Made by a program: the position numbers and the translations under genes | Source of the DNA: Clostridia bacterium | Lineage (GTDB): Bacteria > Bacillota > Clostridia > Oscillospirales > Acutalibacteraceae | Assembly (NCBI GenBank): GCA_900759575.1 | Contig: CAAEVU010000030.1 | Span: 1 to 6,377, forward strand | Reading direction: 5' to 3' | DNA: 6,377 nt | Notes under the pieces: generated by a model | Told to the model about the DNA's origin: nothing | Databases searched by the model: none | Seen by the model: the letters and a program-made list of their open reading frames with translations, nothing else | Shown here: one piece after another, positions 1 through 5,719 of the stretch | Numbering within the stretch: position 1 is the stretch's first letter | Layout of the letters: the number at the start of each line of letters is the position of its first letter

Positions 1-2
1 AA

Positions 3-8
3 TACAAT
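3..8 (+). promoter_or_regulatory. possible -10 element ahead of the fusion gene
   Basis: TACAAT matches the sigma-A -10 consensus at five of six bases. It would place a transcript start near position 15, about 25 bases before the ATG at 40. The matching -35 would lie outside the window, so this is only a weak suggestion. The gene could equally be an internal member of an operon entering from the left. Confidence 0.25.
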
Positions 9-25
9 AACTATCAATAAAGACG

Positions 26-31
26 AGGTGG
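26..31 (+). promoter_or_regulatory. ribosome binding site of the fusion gene
   Basis: AGGTGG lies 8 bases before ATG 40. It decides the start, because the upstream in-frame GTG at 28 lies inside this element and has no site of its own at the right distance. Confidence 0.7.
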
Positions 32-39
32 ATATTTGT

Positions 40-2571
40 ATGAAGATCAGTTTTTCAACCCTTGCCTGTCCTGATTTCTCTTGGACCGATATTTACTCCA
101 TGGCAAAAGACCTAGGCTTTGGCGGTATTGAGGTTCGTGGGCTAGGGGAAGAAATTTTTGCCGTGAATGCCCGTCCCTTTACCGATGCCCAGCTTCCCAA
201 GACACTAGAAAAGCTGCGCTCGCTAGGACTGGAAATTCCCTGCTTGGCTTCCGGCTGTGGTCTGAAATACAAGGAAGACTTCGATAAGAACATTTCGGAG
301 ATCACCCAGTATATCGTCCTCGCCAAAAAATTGGGAACGCCTTATATCCGTGTGCTGGGCGACCGTTATCCTCGCCCCGAAGGGGAAGTGGACGACGATT
401 TTGTGGCCGAAGCGTTAAAGTTGCTGGGTACCATTGCCCAGGGATTTGGCGTGTGCCTGCTGGTGGAAACAAACGGTGTTTACTGCGATACCAAGCGTCT
501 GAAAGCACTGTTGGATAAAGTGAACATGCCTTCTGTGGCTGCCCTGTGGGATATGCACCATCCCTACCGTTACGGCGGGGAATCTCCCCGGGAAACAGTG
601 GCCAATCTGGGCTCTTACATCAAATATGTCCATGTAAAGGACAGCGTTATGGTGGACGGCAAAGTCCAGTACCGGATGATGGGTGAGGGCGACCTGCCTA
701 TTCACGAAATGCTGGATGCCTTGGTGGATGTGGGCTACGACGGCTATATCTCCCTGGAATGGGTCAAGCGTTGGGCGGAAGAGCTTTCCGACGCGGGCGT
801 GGTGTTCCCTCAGTTTGCCAACTACATGAACGATTACTTCTCCACCCTTTCCATGAAAGAGGGAGAATTGCAGGATAACCATGCGCATACCGGCAAATAT
901 GTGTGGCCGAAAGAAACGCTGATCGACGCCACTTTCCCCGATGTGCTGGACCGGATGGTCAAGGAATTCCCCGATCAGATCTGTTTCCGTTATACCGAAC
1001 TGGATTATACCCGTACCTATTCCGAGTTCCGGGACGATGTGGACCAGTTCGCCCGGGCGTTGATCGCCATGGGCGTGAAGAAAGGGGACCACGTGGCAAT
1101 TTGGGCCACCAATGTGCCCCAGTGGTACATCACTTTCTGGGCCACCACCAAGATCGGCGCCGTGCTGGTCACCGTGAATACTGCCTATAAGATCCACGAG
1201 GCGGAATACCTGCTTCGTCAGTCCGATACCCATACGCTGGTGATGATCGACGGCTTTAAGGATTCTGACTATGTGGGCATCATGAAGGAACTTTGCCCCG
1301 AACTGCAGGACAGCCTGCCCGGCAAGCTTCACAGCAAGCGGCTGCCTGTGCTGCGGAACATCATCACCATTGACAGCCATCAAAAGGGCTGCTATACTTG
1401 GGAGCATGCCATGGGCCTGGGCGATTCCGTTCCTCCCACCGAGGTGGAAAACCGCCGGCGTCACATCAACAAGGACGATGTGTGCAATATGCAGTACACC
1501 TCCGGTACCACCGGATTCCCCAAGGGTGTCATGCTCACCCATTACAACGTGGTGAATAACGGTAAAGCAATCGGTGACTGCATGGATCTTTCCACAGCGG
1601 ATAAGTTGATGATCCAGGTGCCCATGTTCCACTGCTTCGGCATGGTGCTGGCTATGACCGCCGCTATGACTCACGGCACGACCATGTGCCCCATCACTGC
1701 GTTTTCTCCCCGAAAGGGACTGCACTGCATCAACCAGGAGAAGATCACAGCCTTCCACGGCGTGCCCACCATGTTTATCGCCATGTTGGAGCATCCCGAT
1801 TTTGAAAAGACCGATTTCTCCCATATGCGCACCGGCATTATGGCAGGCTCTCCCTGCCCGGTCAAGGTGATGCAGGACGTGGTGGATAAGATGCACATGT
1901 CCGAAATCTGCATTACATACGGTCAGACCGAGGCTTCCCCCGGCTGCACCATGTCTAAGACCACCGATTCTCTGGATGTCCGCGTCAATACTGTGGGCGG
2001 CGCCATGTTCGGCGTCCAGTGCAAGATCGTTGACCCGGAGACCGGCGAAGATCTGCCCGACAATGTGGACGGTGAGTTTGTGGCCAAGGGCTACAACATC
2101 ATGAAGGGCTACTACAAGATGCCTGAGGCTACCGCTGCGGCCATCGACAAAGACGGATGGCTGCACACAGGCGACCTTGCCCGCCGCACTCCCGAGGGCA
2201 ACTATAAGATCACCGGCCGGATCAAGGATATGATCATCCGTGGCGGCGAGAATATCTATCCCAAGGAGATCGAGGACTTTATCTATACTCATCCCAAGGT
2301 CCGTGACGTGCAGGTCATCGGTGTGCCTGATGAGCAGTACGGCGAGGAGATCATGGCGTGTGTGATCCTGAAAGAAGGGGAGACTTCCACCGAAGAAGAG
2401 ATCAAGGATTATGTCCGTACCCATATGGCCAAGCACAAGGTGCCTCGCTATGTGACCTTTGTAGAGGAATTCCCCATGAACGCCGCGGGAAAGATCTTGA
2501 AATACAAAATGCGGGAAGACGCGGTGAAGCTTTTGAAGCTGCAGGCGGCCAACTCCATTGTGACAGCGTAA
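40..2571 (+). CDS. fusion of sugar isomerase/epimerase-like TIM barrel with acyl-CoA synthetase (AMP-binding)
   Basis: An 843-residue cytoplasmic protein with two complete enzyme domains. Residues 1 to about 270 form a xylose-isomerase-like TIM barrel (AP endonuclease family 2 fold). Its likely metal ligands are E143 (VETNG), D171 and H174 (WDMHHP), H198 (HVKD) and E240 (SLEW), the E-D-H-E pattern of sugar epimerases. Residues about 288-843 are an ANL-superfamily ligase with all its hallmarks: P-loop YTSGTTGFPKG at 486, YGQTEAS at 627, GWLHTGD at 706, hinge GRIKDMIIRGGENIYP at 726, and catalytic lysine K818 in AAGKILK. The ligase half resembles medium/long-chain acyl-CoA synthetases (ACSF2/YngI type); such enzymes adenylate a carboxylic acid and transfer it to CoA. 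The true substrate is unknown. I chose ATG 40 because AGGTGG at 26-31 sits 8 bases upstream; an in-frame GTG at 28 overlaps that site. No Shine-Dalgarno precedes the internal ATG at 853, so the halves are one protein. Confidence 0.9.
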   Translation: MKISFSTLACPDFSWTDIYSMAKDLGFGGIEVRGLGEEIFAVNARPFTDAQLPKTLEKLRSLGLEIPCLASGCGLKYKEDFDKNISEITQYIVLAKKLGTPYIRVLGDRYPRPEGEVDDDFVAEALKLLGTIAQGFGVCLLVETNGVYCDTKRLKALLDKVNMPSVAALWDMHHPYRYGGESPRETVANLGSYIKYVHVKDSVMVDGKVQYRMMGEGDLPIHEMLDALVDVGYDGYISLEWVKRWAEELSDAGVVFPQFANYMNDYFSTLSMKEGELQDNHAHTGKYVWPKETLIDATFPDVLDRMVKEFPDQICFRYTELDYTRTYSEFRDDVDQFARALIAMGVKKGDHVAIWATNVPQWYITFWATTKIGAVLVTVNTAYKIHEAEYLLRQSDTHTLVMIDGFKDSDYVGIMKELCPELQDSLPGKLHSKRLPVLRNIITIDSHQKGCYTWEHAMGLGDSVPPTEVENRRRHINKDDVCNMQYTSGTTGFPKGVMLTHYNVVNNGKAIGDCMDLSTADKLMIQVPMFHCFGMVLAMTAAMTHGTTMCPITAFSPRKGLHCINQEKITAFHGVPTMFIAMLEHPDFEKTDFSHMRTGIMAGSPCPVKVMQDVVDKMHMSEICITYGQTEASPGCTMSKTTDSLDVRVNTVGGAMFGVQCKIVDPETGEDLPDNVDGEFVAKGYNIMKGYYKMPEATAAAIDKDGWLHTGDLARRTPEGNYKITGRIKDMIIRGGENIYPKEIEDFIYTHPKVRDVQVIGVPDEQYGEEIMACVILKEGETSTEEEIKDYVRTHMAKHKVPRYVTFVEEFPMNAAGKILKYKMREDAVKLLKLQAANSIVTA

Positions 2572-2573
2572 CT

Positions 2574-2591
2574 TTAGCAATATTAGCAATA
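2574..2591 (+). repeat. tandem 9-bp repeat after the stop codon
   Basis: TTAGCAATA occurs twice without a gap, at 2574-2582 and 2583-2591, between the TAA stop of the fusion gene and its terminator. It is an exact duplication, probably from replication slippage, and no function is evident. Confidence 0.6.
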
Positions 2592-2603
2592 TACTGAAAA
2601 AAG

Positions 2604-2635
2604 AACGGGAAAGGGGATGCTCTTTCCCGTTTTTT
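2604..2635 (+). terminator. intrinsic terminator after the fusion gene
   Basis: AACGGGAAAG (2604-2613) pairs perfectly with CTTTCCCGTT (2622-2631) around an 8-base loop, and the T-run reaches 2635. It lies 32 bases after the stop codon. No convincing promoter follows before the next gene, so some read-through into the oxidoreductase gene is likely. Confidence 0.85.
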
Positions 2636-2638
2636 ACC

Positions 2639-2684
2639 GGGGAGAACAGAAGCTGTCCCCTGAAGGGAGCTTGAAAAGCCCCTT
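2639..2684 (+). promoter_or_regulatory. paired hairpins in the leader of the oxidoreductase gene
   Basis: Two further stem-loops follow the terminator. In the first, GGGG (2639-2642) and ACAG (2646-2649) pair with CTGT and CCCC (2653-2660) around a 3-base loop, with AGA bulged. In the second, AAGGG (2663-2667) and GCTT (2669-2672) pair with AAGC and CCCTT (2676-2684) around GAA, with one bulged A. Neither has a T-run. They could stabilise or process the 3' or 5' end of a transcript. The pairing is visible, but the role is inferred. Confidence 0.4.
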
Positions 2685-2697
2685 ACCATAGAATGAA

Positions 2698-2704
2698 AAG
2701 AGGA
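2698..2704 (+). promoter_or_regulatory. ribosome binding site of the oxidoreductase gene
   Basis: AAGAGGA lies 6 bases before ATG 2711. It makes that ATG the preferred start over the in-frame ATG at 2693, which would place this site inside the coding sequence. Confidence 0.75.
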
Positions 2705-2710
2705 ATGAAC

Positions 2711-3994
2711 ATGCAAGCGCCTGTAACCTTTGCGATTGCGGGATTCGGCGACCGTGGCAGCACCTATGCGTCCATGGAAAAGCTGTTTCCGGATAAAATG
2801 AAAGTGGTGGCCGTGGCGGATTTGGACCCGGCCAAAGTGGAAAAAGCCAGAAAGCTTTACAACATCCCCCAAGAAAACTGCTTTTCCAGCGCCGAGGAAA
2901 TGCTGGAAAAGGATAAGCTTGCCGATGTGATGGTGGTATCCACCATGGACCGGCAGCATGTGGGCCATGCCATCCCCGCTTTGCGGAAGGGGTATAATAT
3001 CCTATTGGAAAAGCCCATTTCTCCGGAACTTTCCAAGTGCCAGGAAATATTGAAGGTGGCGTCGGAGTGTCCCGGGAAAATCATTGTTTGCCATGTGCTC
3101 CGGTATACCGCCTTTTATAACACGTTGAAAGAGTTGATCCAAAGCGGCCGGATCGGCGATGTGGTCACCATTTGCGCCAATGAGAATGTGGGATATTGGC
3201 ACCAGGCTCATTCCTTTGTCCGTGGAAACTGGCGGAATTCCAAGGAAACCAGCCCCATGATCCTGCAAAAGTCCTGCCATGATATGGATATTCTCACCTG
3301 GCTGCTGGGGAAAAAGTGCGTGTCCGTGTCCTCCTTTGGAAGCACACAGCTTTTCAAACCGGAGTGCGCTCCGGAAGGCGCGGCGCTCCGCTGTTTGGAC
3401 GGCTGCAAGGCAAAAGAGAATTGTCCCTTTGACGCGGAAAAAATCTATATTACAAGCCCCAAAACAGGCAGAGCCAAAGGGGATAGCTGGATCAGCTCTG
3501 TGCTGAGTGTGGAAAACACTTTGGAGAGCACCTATCAAGCTTTGCGGGAAGGCCCCTATGGCCGGTGTGTGTACCATTGCGATAACGATGTGGTGGATCA
3601 TCAGCAGACCAACCTTCTGATGGAGGATGGTTCCACCATCAGCTTTACCATGTGTGCCTTTACGGAGGATTGTTACCGCTATTTTAAAGCCATGGGCACC
3701 AAGGGTGAGATCGAAGCGGATATGAAGTCCAATGTGATTCACGTCCGTGAATTCGGCAAGGGAGAAGAAACCATCGATGTGGGCAAGCTTGCCGCCGATT
3801 TGAAAGGCCATGGCGGTGGTGACAGTGGTATCGTGAAGGATTTCCTGGAAATGCTGTTGAGCGATGCCGAGCCAAACGAGCGGACCACCACGCTGGAACA
3901 TTCTATGGAAAGCCACTTTATCGCGTTGGCCGCAGAAGAGTCCCGGCTGCATGGGGGCGCTGTGGTCAATCTGGAGGAATTTAAGAAACGGTAA
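2711..3994 (+). CDS. Gfo/Idh/MocA family NAD(P)-dependent oxidoreductase
   Basis: A 427-residue soluble dehydrogenase of the glucose-fructose oxidoreductase/inositol dehydrogenase family, which oxidises or reduces sugar or cyclitol hydroxyls with NAD(P). The N-terminal Rossmann fold shows GFGDRG at residues 11-16 (GxGxxG) and the acidic end of strand 2 in VVAVADLD. The family EKP motif is at residues 100-102, where the lysine is catalytic. CHDMDI with H190 fits the catalytic histidine region. The C-terminal half is the alpha/beta substrate domain and carries four cysteines (C219, C228, C232, C238). I chose ATG 2711 because AAGAGGA at 2698-2704 lies 6 bases upstream; in-frame ATGs at 2693 and 2705 have no usable site. 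The gene follows the isomerase/CoA-ligase fusion in the same direction, which fits a shared sugar or cyclitol pathway. The exact substrate is unknown. Confidence 0.9.
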   Translation: MQAPVTFAIAGFGDRGSTYASMEKLFPDKMKVVAVADLDPAKVEKARKLYNIPQENCFSSAEEMLEKDKLADVMVVSTMDRQHVGHAIPALRKGYNILLEKPISPELSKCQEILKVASECPGKIIVCHVLRYTAFYNTLKELIQSGRIGDVVTICANENVGYWHQAHSFVRGNWRNSKETSPMILQKSCHDMDILTWLLGKKCVSVSSFGSTQLFKPECAPEGAALRCLDGCKAKENCPFDAEKIYITSPKTGRAKGDSWISSVLSVENTLESTYQALREGPYGRCVYHCDNDVVDHQQTNLLMEDGSTISFTMCAFTEDCYRYFKAMGTKGEIEADMKSNVIHVREFGKGEETIDVGKLAADLKGHGGGDSGIVKDFLEMLLSDAEPNERTTTLEHSMESHFIALAAEESRLHGGAVVNLEEFKKR

Positions 3995-4026
3995 TGCGCC
4001 AGCGACATCCCCGGTGTGAATCTCAT

Positions 4027-4065
4027 AAAAAAAGACCGCAAGGAAAATCCTTGCGGTCTTTTTTT
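4027..4065. terminator. bidirectional terminator between convergent genes
   Basis: This is a perfect inverted repeat. Seven A's, then GACCGCAAGGA, pair with TCCTTGCGGTC and seven T's around a 3-base AAA loop (4045-4047). It works in both directions: A-runs on one side become T-runs on the other strand. It ends the oxidoreductase transcript from the left and the DUF2461 transcript from the right. The DUF2461 stop codon (4066-4064, minus strand) lies inside the T-run flank. Confidence 0.95.
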
Positions 4066-4780
4066 ATCGCTGAGCCAGTTCCCGTTCTGTTTCCTGACGG
4101 AGAGTTTCTTCCGCATTGGATACCAAAAACCGGTATACAGGGAACAGTAGTTGCAGATCTTCCAACAGCTTGCCGGGCAGTTCTTTGGAAAAGAGCAGGG
4201 AAAAGTCGTGGTTGTCCGCGTTAAAGCTGATGTTTCTCCGTTCCAGCCAGATTTGTTCTTCCGGGGTCCGGTTGCCATAGCGAGGCCTTTTAAAGCAGTC
4301 GCCTTCCATCTGGAAAATCTTTTGGTTCAGAAAAGCTTTCTGGGCAGCTTGAAATTCGGTGGACCCCGCTAAAATCCGGGTGCGCAGATTGTTCATGTAG
4401 GCGGTGGAAGCGTGGTAGAACCCGCAGCCGTAGGAAAAACCATCCAAATTAATCTCAAAATAGATGCCGGGATAATCCGTGCCGTGCATCCGGCCTCCCC
4501 GCTTGAAAATGATCCACATGTGATCCCGGTACAAAGACGGGTCTTTTGTGTAGCGGGTGTCCCGCCAGATGCGGCAGATGGTCTTATCCACCTTTGGTTC
4601 CGTTTGAAATTCCGGGTCCAGTTCCAGCATGGTGGGGGAAAGGTCCATGACCAATTGGCGCAGAGGCTCAATGACCAGGGACTGATATTCCTTTTTATGT
4701 TCTGCAAACCAGCTCCGGCTGTCCTGCAGCCGGTTTTCAAAGAGAAAATCCAGTGTCTTCTGGGAAAAACAGGTGTCCAT
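4064..4780 (-). CDS. DUF2461 (TIGR02453) family protein of unknown function
   Basis: A 238-residue soluble protein that fits the usual length and layout of DUF2461. Visible family signatures are the N-terminal segment FLFENRLQDSRSWFAEHKKEY (residues 12-32, split here only by naming), the conserved basic/acidic block RIWRDTRYTKDPSLYRDH (residues 70-87), and the beta-rich YPGIYFEI stretch from residue 103. No signal peptide or membrane segment is seen. The biochemical role of this widespread family is not established. The start ATG at 4780 is supported by AAAGGA about 7 bases upstream on the minus strand. The gene lies downstream of the small TM1266-like gene but is separated from it by a terminator. 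It has only about 22 bases of its own upstream space, so it may depend on read-through. The family assignment is firm; the function is not. Confidence 0.88.
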   Translation of the reverse strand: MDTCFSQKTLDFLFENRLQDSRSWFAEHKKEYQSLVIEPLRQLVMDLSPTMLELDPEFQTEPKVDKTICRIWRDTRYTKDPSLYRDHMWIIFKRGGRMHGTDYPGIYFEINLDGFSYGCGFYHASTAYMNNLRTRILAGSTEFQAAQKAFLNQKIFQMEGDCFKRPRYGNRTPEEQIWLERRNISFNADNHDFSLLFSKELPGKLLEDLQLLFPVYRFLVSNAEETLRQETERELAQR

Positions 4781-4802
4781 AAATGTATCCTTTCCGTGAT
4801 AG

Positions 4803-4839
4803 AAAAAGGCTCCCCAAGCGGTTTGCCGGGGAGCGCTTT
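4803..4839 (-). terminator. intrinsic terminator after the TM1266-like gene
   Basis: On the minus strand, AAAGCGCTCCCC pairs with GGGGAGCCTTT (one bulged base) around a 12-base loop, followed by a run of five T's. It starts 11 bases after the stop codon of the 84-residue gene. The T-run ends about 22 bases before the ATG of the DUF2461 gene, so it acts as an intercistronic terminator or attenuator. Confidence 0.8.
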
Positions 4840-4850
4840 CATTCAGAGAT

Positions 4851-5105
4851 TTAGTTCAGGTCAAGCAGTTTGGCGTTGACGCCTTCCAAATCGTTGAAAG
4901 CGGCCATCATTTTGTCGATGGTTTCCTTGTCGCCGCAAGCTTGCAGCATGATGACGCCATCGTCAGAGCAGAATTCCTCGCTGGTCTCATGCAGGCCAAC
5001 ACGCAGCTTGATGTTGCAGCCAAATTCGGTAAGCGCCTTCTGAAGGTTCAGAGCGTTGGCATGACGATGGTCCACTCGCAGGCCGATGATATAATAGCAG
5101 CTCAT
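4851..5105 (-). CDS. small ACT/ferredoxin-like protein resembling the TM1266 iron-only hydrogenase regulator family
   Basis: An 84-residue protein with a beta-alpha-beta-beta-alpha-beta layout: strand YYIIGLRV (4-11), helix 16-29, strand IKLRVGL (32-38), strand GVIMLQAC (50-57), helix 60-73, strand AKLLDL (78-83). The LRVG segment, spacing and length resemble TM1266, a predicted regulator found with iron-only hydrogenase genes. The NikR nickel-binding domain has the same fold. D12, H13, H15, C30, H39, C46 and C57 could bind a metal or effector, but this is inference. There is no DNA-binding domain. ATG 5105 is preferred because GAGGG lies about 7 bases upstream; an in-frame GTG at 5132 would add nine residues and has no clear site. 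The gene has its own promoter and terminator, so it is probably transcribed mainly alone. Confidence 0.7.
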   Translation of the reverse strand: MSCYYIIGLRVDHRHANALNLQKALTEFGCNIKLRVGLHETSEEFCSDDGVIMLQACGDKETIDKMMAAFNDLEGVNAKLLDLN

Positions 5106-5155
5106 AAAAAGTCCCTCGCTTTCTTTGTCCACCGGATACCCCGGCTTTTAAAGTT

Positions 5156-5184
5156 AGTATACCATTTATTCCCTGAAGATACAA
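5156..5184 (-). promoter_or_regulatory. sigma-A promoter of the TM1266-like gene
   Basis: On the minus strand, TTGTAT (5184-5179) and TATACT (5161-5156) are separated by exactly 17 bases. The -10 matches the consensus at five of six bases, the -35 at three. Transcription would start near 5149, about 44 bases before ATG 5105. Confidence 0.7.
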
Positions 5185-5248
5185 GCGACCCAGCTTTCTC
5201 TGATAAAATTTTGCTTTCCGGCAAATTTCTTAATTTTTTAAAAAAGGC

Positions 5249-5277
5249 TTGACGGGGAAAGAAAAATCATGTAAACT
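5249..5277 (+). promoter_or_regulatory. sigma-A promoter of the DUF2325-DUF3793 operon
   Basis: TTGACG (5249-5254) and TAAACT (5272-5277) are separated by 17 bases, which is a good housekeeping promoter. The expected start is near 5284, exactly where the first operator palindrome begins, so a bound repressor would block initiation. The leader to the first gene is about 147 bases. Confidence 0.8.
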
Positions 5278-5283
5278 AGCAAT

Positions 5284-5301
5284 AGTTAGTTAAAACTAAC
5301 T
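5284..5301 (+). promoter_or_regulatory. operator palindrome 1 (probable DtxR/IdeR-type metal repressor site)
   Basis: AGTTAGTT, two bases, then AACTAACT form a perfect 8-bp inverted repeat at the predicted transcription start. The TTAG...CTAA character is that of DtxR/IdeR/MntR-family boxes, and the downstream flavodoxin supports iron control. The palindrome is plainly seen; the identity of the regulator is inferred, and a TetR- or MarR-type protein remains possible. Confidence 0.65.
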
Positions 5302-5308
5302 TATTCTA

Positions 5309-5345
5309 AAACTTGCCCAGTCCGGTGCCGGGCGAGTTTCATTTT
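5309..5345 (+). terminator. terminator-like hairpin in the operon leader (possible attenuator or small-RNA end)
   Basis: AAACTTGCCC (5309-5318) pairs with GGGCGAGTTT (5330-5339), with one T-G wobble, around an 11-base loop. CATTTT follows. It lies between the promoter and the first gene, so full transcription must read through it. It could be an attenuator, or could end a short RNA of about 60 bases. The T-run is interrupted, so termination may be partial. Confidence 0.5.
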
Positions 5346-5352
5346 AAACGTT

Positions 5353-5370
5353 AGTTAGTTGCTGCTAATT
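5353..5370 (+). promoter_or_regulatory. operator palindrome 2 (imperfect copy)
   Basis: AGTTAGTTGCTGCTAATT matches operator 1 at 13 of 18 positions, including the whole left half-site and the CTAA core of the right one. It lies 69 bp downstream of the first copy, beyond the leader hairpin. It may let the repressor loop DNA or block elongation. It could also control a second promoter, but the -10 candidate TAATTA at 5366 is poor. Confidence 0.55.
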
Positions 5371-5416
5371 AAAAAAGACAGGCCGATCAAAAACGGAAAA
5401 ACACATGGACACAGTC

Positions 5417-5423
5417 AAAGGAG
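5417..5423 (+). promoter_or_regulatory. ribosome binding site of the DUF2325 gene
   Basis: AAAGGAG lies 7 bases before ATG 5431. This strong site fixes the start there, rather than at an upstream in-frame TTG at 5359 that would run through the operator region. Confidence 0.85.
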
Positions 5424-5430
5424 AAAACCA

Positions 5431-5718
5431 ATGAGTGTTGTGATTGTAGGTGGAAACGAACGGATGGCCGCTCAATATGAGGGCATATGTAAGGAGCACG
5501 GGTGTAAAGCGAAAGTGTTCACAAAGGAAAATGGCTCTCTGAAAAGGAAGCTGGGAAGTCCGGATCTGCTGATCTTGTTTATCAGCACAGTATCCCACAA
5601 GATGGTCATCAGTGTTACACAGGAAGCAAAGAAAAACCAGATTCCGGTGGCACGTATCCACACCAGCAGCGCCACAGCACTGCGGACGGCGTTGGCGGAA
5701 TGGACTTTGGTGAATTGA
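5431..5718 (+). CDS. DUF2325 domain protein
   Basis: A 95-residue soluble protein that fits the whole DUF2325 family (PF10087). It opens with a Rossmann-like strand and loop, SVVIVGGNERM (residues 2-12). It continues through a second strand around CKAKVFT and a hydrophobic strand LLILFISTVSHKMV (about residues 47-60), whose T-V-S-H stretch is the family's most recognisable motif. The C-terminal part (IPVARIHTSSATALRTAL) resembles a further strand and helix. The family's biochemical role is not established; a nucleotide- or metal-linked regulatory role is only a guess. It is the first gene after the twin operators and is followed one base later by the DUF3793 gene, so the two are almost certainly cotranscribed and translationally coupled. 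Confidence 0.85.
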   Translation: MSVVIVGGNERMAAQYEGICKEHGCKAKVFTKENGSLKRKLGSPDLLILFISTVSHKMVISVTQEAKKNQIPVARIHTSSATALRTALAEWTLVN

Positions 5719-5719
5719 C

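Noticed and set aside
28..40. GTG 28 as start of the fusion protein
   Set aside because: The GTG overlaps the AGGTGG ribosome site that is correctly spaced for ATG 40, and the barrel's first strand begins right after ATG 40.
415..2589. Very long open frame on the minus strand opposite the fusion gene
   Set aside because: The plus strand carries two unmistakable enzyme domains over the same stretch. The antisense frame is histidine-rich, low in recognisable motifs, and arises from the codon bias of the ligase half.
2671..2694. TTGAAA (2671) and TAGAAT (2689) as a promoter for the oxidoreductase gene
   Set aside because: The spacing is only 12 bases, and a start near 2701 would fall inside the ribosome binding site.
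3002..3952. Long minus-strand open frame opposite the oxidoreductase
   Set aside because: It is a shadow of the Gfo/Idh gene; no family motif or sensible start site is seen.
5152..5161. AGTTAG at the -10 of the TM1266-like gene as a third operator
   Set aside because: Only one half-site is present; the facing CTAACT half is missing, so it is probably chance in AT-rich DNA.
5284..5430. Known riboswitch class in the leader
   Set aside because: The only structures seen are the palindromes and one simple hairpin; I recognise no conserved riboswitch core.
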